Part shown: piece by piece, positions 5,873 to 9,522 of the stretch
How the letters are laid out: the number at the start of each line of letters is the position of its first letter
Numbering within the stretch: position 1 is the first letter of the stretch
NCBI GenBank assembly: GCA_937873665.1
Contig: CALMYW010000296.1
Span: forward strand, 1 to 9,522
Source of the DNA: an uncultured Sphingorhabdus sp.
GTDB taxonomy: Bacteria > Pseudomonadota > Alphaproteobacteria > Sphingomonadales > Sphingomonadaceae
Direction: 5' to 3'
Length of the DNA stretch: 9,522 bases
The notes under the pieces: model-generated
What the model was told of the DNA's origin: nothing
What the model saw: the letters and a program-made list of their open reading frames with translations, nothing else
The model's database searches: none
Made by a program: the position numbers and the translations under genes

Positions 5873-8359
5873 TCAGCCCCTGTTACTACTACGCGATATC
5901 ACCTCATCCTGCATTTCAGGTGATAGATCGTTGAAGTATGCCGAGTAGCCCGATACCCGAATCAGCAGGTTGGGGTGCAACTCCGGGTTGTCCCGTGCTT
6001 CAATCAGGATTTTCGGATCCAACATATTGGCCTGCACCTGCATACCGTGCCGCTTGAAGTACACCTTATACAAGCTGGCTAGCGCATCTCGTCCCTCTTC
6101 ACAGTCGTAACTGGAGGCATCCAGCTTGATATTGAAATTAATACCATTGGCGAACTTCTTGTAGTCGATGCGGTTCATGGAATTCAACAACGCAGTGGTA
6201 CCTCGCTTGTCCGCTCCGTTTTCAGGCGCAAAACCCGAGGCGAAGGTCTCACCAGCCCGGCGACCGTTGGGTGTAGCGCTAGTCAAACTGCCAAAATGCG
6301 TATGGGAAGTATTGGAGTACACGCCCGCCAGGTACTGGCCGCCACGGGTATTCTTGCCCAGCGCGTGAATGGAATCGGAGTAGTGATCACCGACCCACTT
6401 CATCCAGGCATCCGCCTTGGGAATGTCGTTGCCAAATTTATCGATGCCTTTCAGCCTGGTCCGCACAACCTCATCCGAGAGGTTGTCTTTCAGGTGCGCA
6501 ACCAACTCCTCAAGGGTGAGCCACTTGTCCTCGAACACAGCACTCTCAATAGCCCCCAGGGAGTCGGCCACGACCGCCATACCGGTGCCCTGGATGCCGG
6601 AGAAATTGTACTTCGCGCCACCCTGCGTAGAGCAAACGCCCTGCTCCAGGCAGCCTTCGAGTGTAGCGCTGGTAAGAGGGGTGGGGTGGTGCTTGGCGTG
6701 AAAACGCTCTACCGCCTGCAGATCCCGATGGAGTTTGGCTAGCTGATGTTTTGTCTGCACATCGTAGGCGTCCAGTACATCCTGCATACATGTCATTGAA
6801 GATACTGGCGGAGTCTGCGCGCCGATTAACTTACCCGACCCAATTTGACACCCTTCATTGAGTGCCATTTCCAGGGCCAGGACCATGTTGTACATCCCGG
6901 CGTCGGTGGAACCCAGGGTCTTGCCCGGCGCCGTGGGCTCAACACAGCCGATGGCGACATAGTCCCTGGCATCCTCCAGGGAATAACCGACATTCATCAT
7001 GGACTCGATGATGGTCTCGTCGTTATACATGGCGGGCGCCGAACCCGGGCCGAAGTTCACCCGGATGACCTCATCGTAGAATGCCTTGGGTGTGTTCTCG
7101 TGAATACGGACGTGGAAGTTGGGCTGACGCATGCGTAACTCATCGGCGAGCTCCAACATAATAAAACTCAGCTCATTGGTCGCATCGTTGCCCTCGGAAT
7201 CCTGGCCCCCGATGGTAATGACTTCCCAGCTGGTCATACCGCCCAGCATTGCGCCGGTAGTTTCAGACCATACGGGAATCGTTTCACAAATTTTCACACA
7301 GAAAGCGCCAAGGAGTTCCTTGGCCTCCTCCCGGGTGATGACGCCATCTGCCAGGTCCTGCTCATAGTACGGATTAAGGAACTGATCTATACGACCCGGG
7401 CAGGTCGTCTCCCCAGTAGTTTCCTGGAATATCGCGATATGTACTAAGGTCATACATTGGACCGCTTCGTAAAAGCTGGAGGCTCCGTGACGAGGCACGC
7501 GGGTACAAACTTCCGCAATTTTTTCCAACTCCTGACGACGCACAGGATCCCTTTCATCGCTAGCAACTCGCGTGGCCTCCGCCGCATAACGGTCACCAAA
7601 TTCACCTAGTGCCTCCATGGAGATCTTCACGCCACGGTAGAATTCGAGTTTTTCCGGATCAGTGGTTTGTGCCTCGAAGGCCTCCACCTCGGCGATGATG
7701 CCCTCAGCACCCAATCGAATAATCTTCTCGTAGCCAGGTGCCAGGTGCGCGATTCCTCCAGCCTCATACAATTGGTACTGCAGTGCCTCGCCCTGCTCTT
7801 TCGCAAAACGCGCACGATCTTCGTTGTTATCGAATGCAAGAACTGCTGGGTTTCTTGTGAGCCAATAAGGGATAGTTAATGCCAGTTTAATCCGATCAAG
7901 AAATTTGATATTGAGAGGGTTAACTCTGCGGGTGGGGATCTTGAAGATTTCCATCATCGGCGCAATGCCGGTCATCTCGGGATAAATGATGCCGCCGACG
8001 CGATGGGCAGTGAAGTTGCCGACGACAAGCTCCTCCGGGTAGATTTCCACTGTCTTGTTTCTCAAAACATGGCGGGTAGCCTCGGCGATAAACACGGGGC
8101 GGGACTTCGCCTTATTGTTTTTGTTCTTGCTGAACTGTGTCCAGAGCATCGCGCGTTCAATACAGGCTGCGTACTCCTCTGCTTGCACTGCCTTCTTCAG
8201 GTTCAGCACCCTTGTAACGGCCTTGGTAGTCGATTTCTGGGGATCCACTATCGCATTCATCTCGCTCTCCTCACATCTATGTCGGTTATCCGGCTCTTCG
8301 CATTTAAGGGTGTAGCTGATTTCTACAGATCCTTCCTGGCCGGGTTGTGCATACGTCAT
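5873..8359 (-). CDS. Glycyl radical enzyme of the pyruvate formate-lyase superfamily (dehydratase/lyase branch, substrate unassigned)
   Basis: Catalyses a radical elimination or cleavage in the cytosol under anoxic conditions after its partner installs a glycyl radical. 828 residues from ATG 8359, typical for the branch. Visible: GIAHLAPGYEK (202-212), MLGGMTSWEVITIGG (371-385), the active-site loop IGCVEPTAPGKTLGSTDAGMYN (Cys472, Glu474), NTRGGQYLAGVYSNTSHTHFG (670-690), SATPNGRRAGE (694-704), and the glycyl radical motif RVSGYSAYF with Gly804. A single Cys followed by Val-Glu excludes classical PFL, which has adjacent Cys-Cys. The loop lacks the QWTSTG-type pattern I associate with choline lyase CutC. 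Candidates include sulfonate lyases, diol dehydratases or a new activity. Two starts are plausible: 8359 (GAGGAAAA upstream) and 8260 (795 residues, GAGGAGAG upstream). It lies 86 bases after the activase gene. Confidence 0.95.
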   Translation of the reverse strand: MTYAQPGQEGSVEISYTLKCEEPDNRHRCEESEMNAIVDPQKSTTKAVTRVLNLKKAVQAEEYAACIERAMLWTQFSKNKNNKAKSRPVFIAEATRHVLRNKTVEIYPEELVVGNFTAHRVGGIIYPEMTGIAPMMEIFKIPTRRVNPLNIKFLDRIKLALTIPYWLTRNPAVLAFDNNEDRARFAKEQGEALQYQLYEAGGIAHLAPGYEKIIRLGAEGIIAEVEAFEAQTTDPEKLEFYRGVKISMEALGEFGDRYAAEATRVASDERDPVRRQELEKIAEVCTRVPRHGASSFYEAVQCMTLVHIAIFQETTGETTCPGRIDQFLNPYYEQDLADGVITREEAKELLGAFCVKICETIPVWSETTGAMLGGMTSWEVITIGGQDSEGNDATNELSFIMLELADELRMRQPNFHVRIHENTPKAFYDEVIRVNFGPGSAPAMYNDETIIESMMNVGYSLEDARDYVAIGCVEPTAPGKTLGSTDAGMYNMVLALEMALNEGCQIGSGKLIGAQTPPVSSMTCMQDVLDAYDVQTKHQLAKLHRDLQAVERFHAKHHPTPLTSATLEGCLEQGVCSTQGGAKYNFSGIQGTGMAVVADSLGAIESAVFEDKWLTLEELVAHLKDNLSDEVVRTRLKGIDKFGNDIPKADAWMKWVGDHYSDSIHALGKNTRGGQYLAGVYSNTSHTHFGSLTSATPNGRRAGETFASGFAPENGADKRGTTALLNSMNRIDYKKFANGINFNIKLDASSYDCEEGRDALASLYKVYFKRHGMQVQANMLDPKILIEARDNPELHPNLLIRVSGYSAYFNDLSPEMQDEVISRSSNRG
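8265..8272 (-). promoter_or_regulatory. Second strong ribosome-binding site inside the GRE reading frame
   Basis: GAGGAGAG lies at a good distance (core about 6-7 bases) before the in-frame ATG at 8260. The start at 8359 also has a good site, GAGGAAAA at 8364-8371. Family homology begins after residue 40, so the shorter 795-residue product starting MNAIVDPQK may be the real or an additional form. Confidence 0.45.
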
Positions 8360-8445
8360 TTTATTTTCCTCATGTGATGGACAGATTGATTATGGGTTAT
8401 AGGTAAAGCGAAATCAGGAAGGCGCCGGCTGTCTGAGCTGATACA

Positions 8446-9432
8446 TCACCTGTGACAATGGACGTGAATACCTCTGGACTCAAAAATCTCCGTACAGCGG
8501 TCAAGCTCCGCGTCCGGCATGAACTTGCCTGTCCCTTCACCGAAGTCCAGACGCTGGACACTGCCGAAGCGTGGCAGCTTGTCGAGCCAAATCGGGTTGT
8601 ACGGCAAGATCTGCATGTTCTTTACGCCGTTCTCGAGCATAAAGTCAGCAATGGCACTGAGGTTTTCATCTGTGTCGGTGATAAAGGGCACCAACGGGAC
8701 CCGCGGCAGAACCTCGATCACCGAATCCCGTGCCAGGGCCTGGACCTTCCTGAAGTTCTCATGAATAGAATGGTTGGGAACGCCGCAGTACTGCTTGTGC
8801 GCATCGCTGTCCATCAACTTGAGATCAAAGTAGATGGTGTCGGTGTAGGGCAATACCAGATTTTCAAATACCTTGTAATTGAATAGGCCCGCTGTCTGGA
8901 TCAGCGTGTGGACATTCCGCTGCTTCAGCCGCGAAAACAGTTCGCCGACCGAATCCATCTGCATCAGTGCCTCGCCGCCGGAGACAGTGACACCGCCGCC
9001 GGAGGCCTCGAAGAAGGCCTCGTCCTCAAGCACCTTCTCCACCAGCTGATCCATGTCGATGTCATTGCCACAGCGCTCCAGTGCACCTGACGGGCAGACA
9101 TCAACGCACTTGAAGCACTGGGTGCATTTGTCGCGGATGATCTTGTCGGGCGAACTCAGGTCGATCGCCTGCTCGGGGCAGGCGTCAGCACAGTCGTGAC
9201 AGCTGATGCACTTCTCTGCATCATAGGAGAGTTCGTAACCGGTGTTGATGCTTTCCGGATTCTGGCACCAGGTACAAGACAGCGGGCAGCCCTTGAAGAA
9301 CACCACACTGCGAATGCCCGGCCCGTCGTCCAGGGTGTTTCTCTTGATGTCGAAGTACAGCGATGCCTTCCTTGGCTCGGTAACTGCTATCGCATCAATC
9401 AGGCTTGCATCAGGTCTCATATCAGGTCTCAT
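8446..9432 (-). CDS. Glycyl radical enzyme activase (radical SAM)
   Basis: Uses S-adenosylmethionine and a [4Fe-4S] cluster to abstract a hydrogen from the glycine of its partner, almost certainly the adjacent glycyl radical enzyme. 328 residues. Landmarks: DDGPGIRSVVFFKGCPLSC (35-53); radical-SAM triad CxxxCxxC at Cys49, Cys53 and Cys56; two extra ferredoxin-type clusters, Cys75/78/81/85 and Cys103/106/109/113, as in activases of non-PFL glycyl radical enzymes; and GGGVTVSGGEALMQ (145-158), the SAM-binding glycine-rich segment. It is the first gene of the pair. The start is uncertain: a 12-base tandem duplication gives MRPDMRPD, with ATG at both 9432 and 9420, and neither has a strong ribosome site. 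Homology begins near residue 24. The specific partner substrate is unknown. Confidence 0.95.
   Translation of the reverse strand: MRPDMRPDASLIDAIAVTEPRKASLYFDIKRNTLDDGPGIRSVVFFKGCPLSCTWCQNPESINTGYELSYDAEKCISCHDCADACPEQAIDLSSPDKIIRDKCTQCFKCVDVCPSGALERCGNDIDMDQLVEKVLEDEAFFEASGGGVTVSGGEALMQMDSVGELFSRLKQRNVHTLIQTAGLFNYKVFENLVLPYTDTIYFDLKLMDSDAHKQYCGVPNHSIHENFRKVQALARDSVIEVLPRVPLVPFITDTDENLSAIADFMLENGVKNMQILPYNPIWLDKLPRFGSVQRLDFGEGTGKFMPDAELDRCTEIFESRGIHVHCHR
9409..9432 (-). repeat. 12-bp perfect tandem repeat duplicating the activase start codon
   Basis: ATCAGGTCTCAT occurs twice back to back on the plus strand (9409-9420 and 9421-9432). On the coding strand each unit gives ATG AGA CCT GAT, so the predicted protein begins with Met-Arg-Pro-Asp twice. 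The length is a multiple of three, so the frame is kept. It is seen directly; replication slippage is the likely origin. Confidence 0.9.
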
Positions 9433-9453
9433 ACACTGCTCGGTATATTTCTA

Positions 9454-9483
9454 ACCTTACCAACCATAGGTCGCGTCCGTCAA
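9454..9483 (-). promoter_or_regulatory. Possible promoter for the activase-GRE pair, with its -35 in the IS-like end
   Basis: On the minus strand, TTGACG (9483-9478) is followed after 18 bases by TAAGGT (9459-9454), which keeps the key T, A and final T of a -10 hexamer. It lies 22 bases before the ATG at 9432. The -35 would lie inside the IS-like end, making a hybrid outward promoter. The -10 is poor, so this is a weak call. Confidence 0.2.
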
Positions 9484-9522
9484 GGTGGTGTAATTTCGGC
9501 TGTGGCCGTGGGCCATCGTCAG
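9468..9522 (+). mobile_element. Terminal segment of a second IS-like element (right edge)
   Basis: The plus-strand sequence from about 9468 matches the minus strand of the left edge: shared GCGTCCG near the tip, an unrelated 5-base gap of equal length, then the identical 13-base core GTGGTGTAATTTC (9485-9497) and partial similarity beyond. Overall about 31 of 44 positions agree by hand. The two ends are related but not identical, so they are probably different members of one IS group, each pointing out of the window. No transposase is visible. Confidence 0.4.

Noticed and set aside
8452..8886. Plus-strand ORF of 144 codons antisense to the activase
   Set aside because: It is a shadow of the well-supported radical SAM gene on the minus strand. 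The same applies to the plus-strand frames over glyA, including 2062-2574, and over the GRE.
1..9522. CRISPR array, prophage or toxin-antitoxin system
   Set aside because: No regularly spaced repeats, no phage structural genes and no recognisable small toxin-antitoxin gene pair seen.

Overview
This window looks like a fragment of a proteobacterial accessory region with roughly balanced GC. It comes from an organism that lives at least partly without oxygen, because it carries a complete glycyl radical enzyme and its radical-SAM activase, and glycyl radicals are destroyed by O2. The fragment is rich in mobile DNA, and both edges run into insertion-sequence-like ends. No marker gene fixes the taxon. 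The central-metabolism proteins have a proteobacterial look, but this is judged by eye only.

Layout, left to right; all recognisable genes are on the minus strand. Bases 1-56: end of an IS-like element. 57-302: start of a Tn3-family transposase gene (DUF4158 region), cut by that IS end. About 328-365: probable Tn3-type terminal repeat. 424-4980, read right to left: aminotransferase class V (alanine/serine-glyoxylate type), D-2-hydroxyacid dehydrogenase (glyoxylate/hydroxypyruvate reductase type), serine hydroxymethyltransferase (glyA), and glycerate 2-kinase lacking its C-terminal domain next to the Tn3 end. 4981-5872: no recognisable gene. 5873-9432: activase followed by glycyl radical enzyme, transcribed in that order. 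About 9468-9522: a second IS-like end, related to the left one and pointing outward.

The four left-hand enzymes form the glyoxylate-to-glycerate branch of a serine cycle: glycine plus a C1 unit gives serine, serine donates its amino group to glyoxylate, hydroxypyruvate is reduced to D-glycerate, and glycerate is phosphorylated to 2-phosphoglycerate. Two of the four reading frames are compromised. The aminotransferase has a TAG inside an otherwise continuous, homologous frame, and the kinase is truncated. The module may therefore be decaying, or TAG may be read as an amino acid (pyrrolysine or another) in this organism. The glycyl radical enzyme has the Cys472/Glu474 and Gly804 landmarks of the dehydratase/lyase branch, but I cannot assign its substrate. 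No microcompartment, aldehyde dehydrogenase or sulfite-handling gene lies beside it. The combination of an unassigned glycyl radical lyase with a serine-cycle branch, plus the in-frame TAG, is the part most worth following up.
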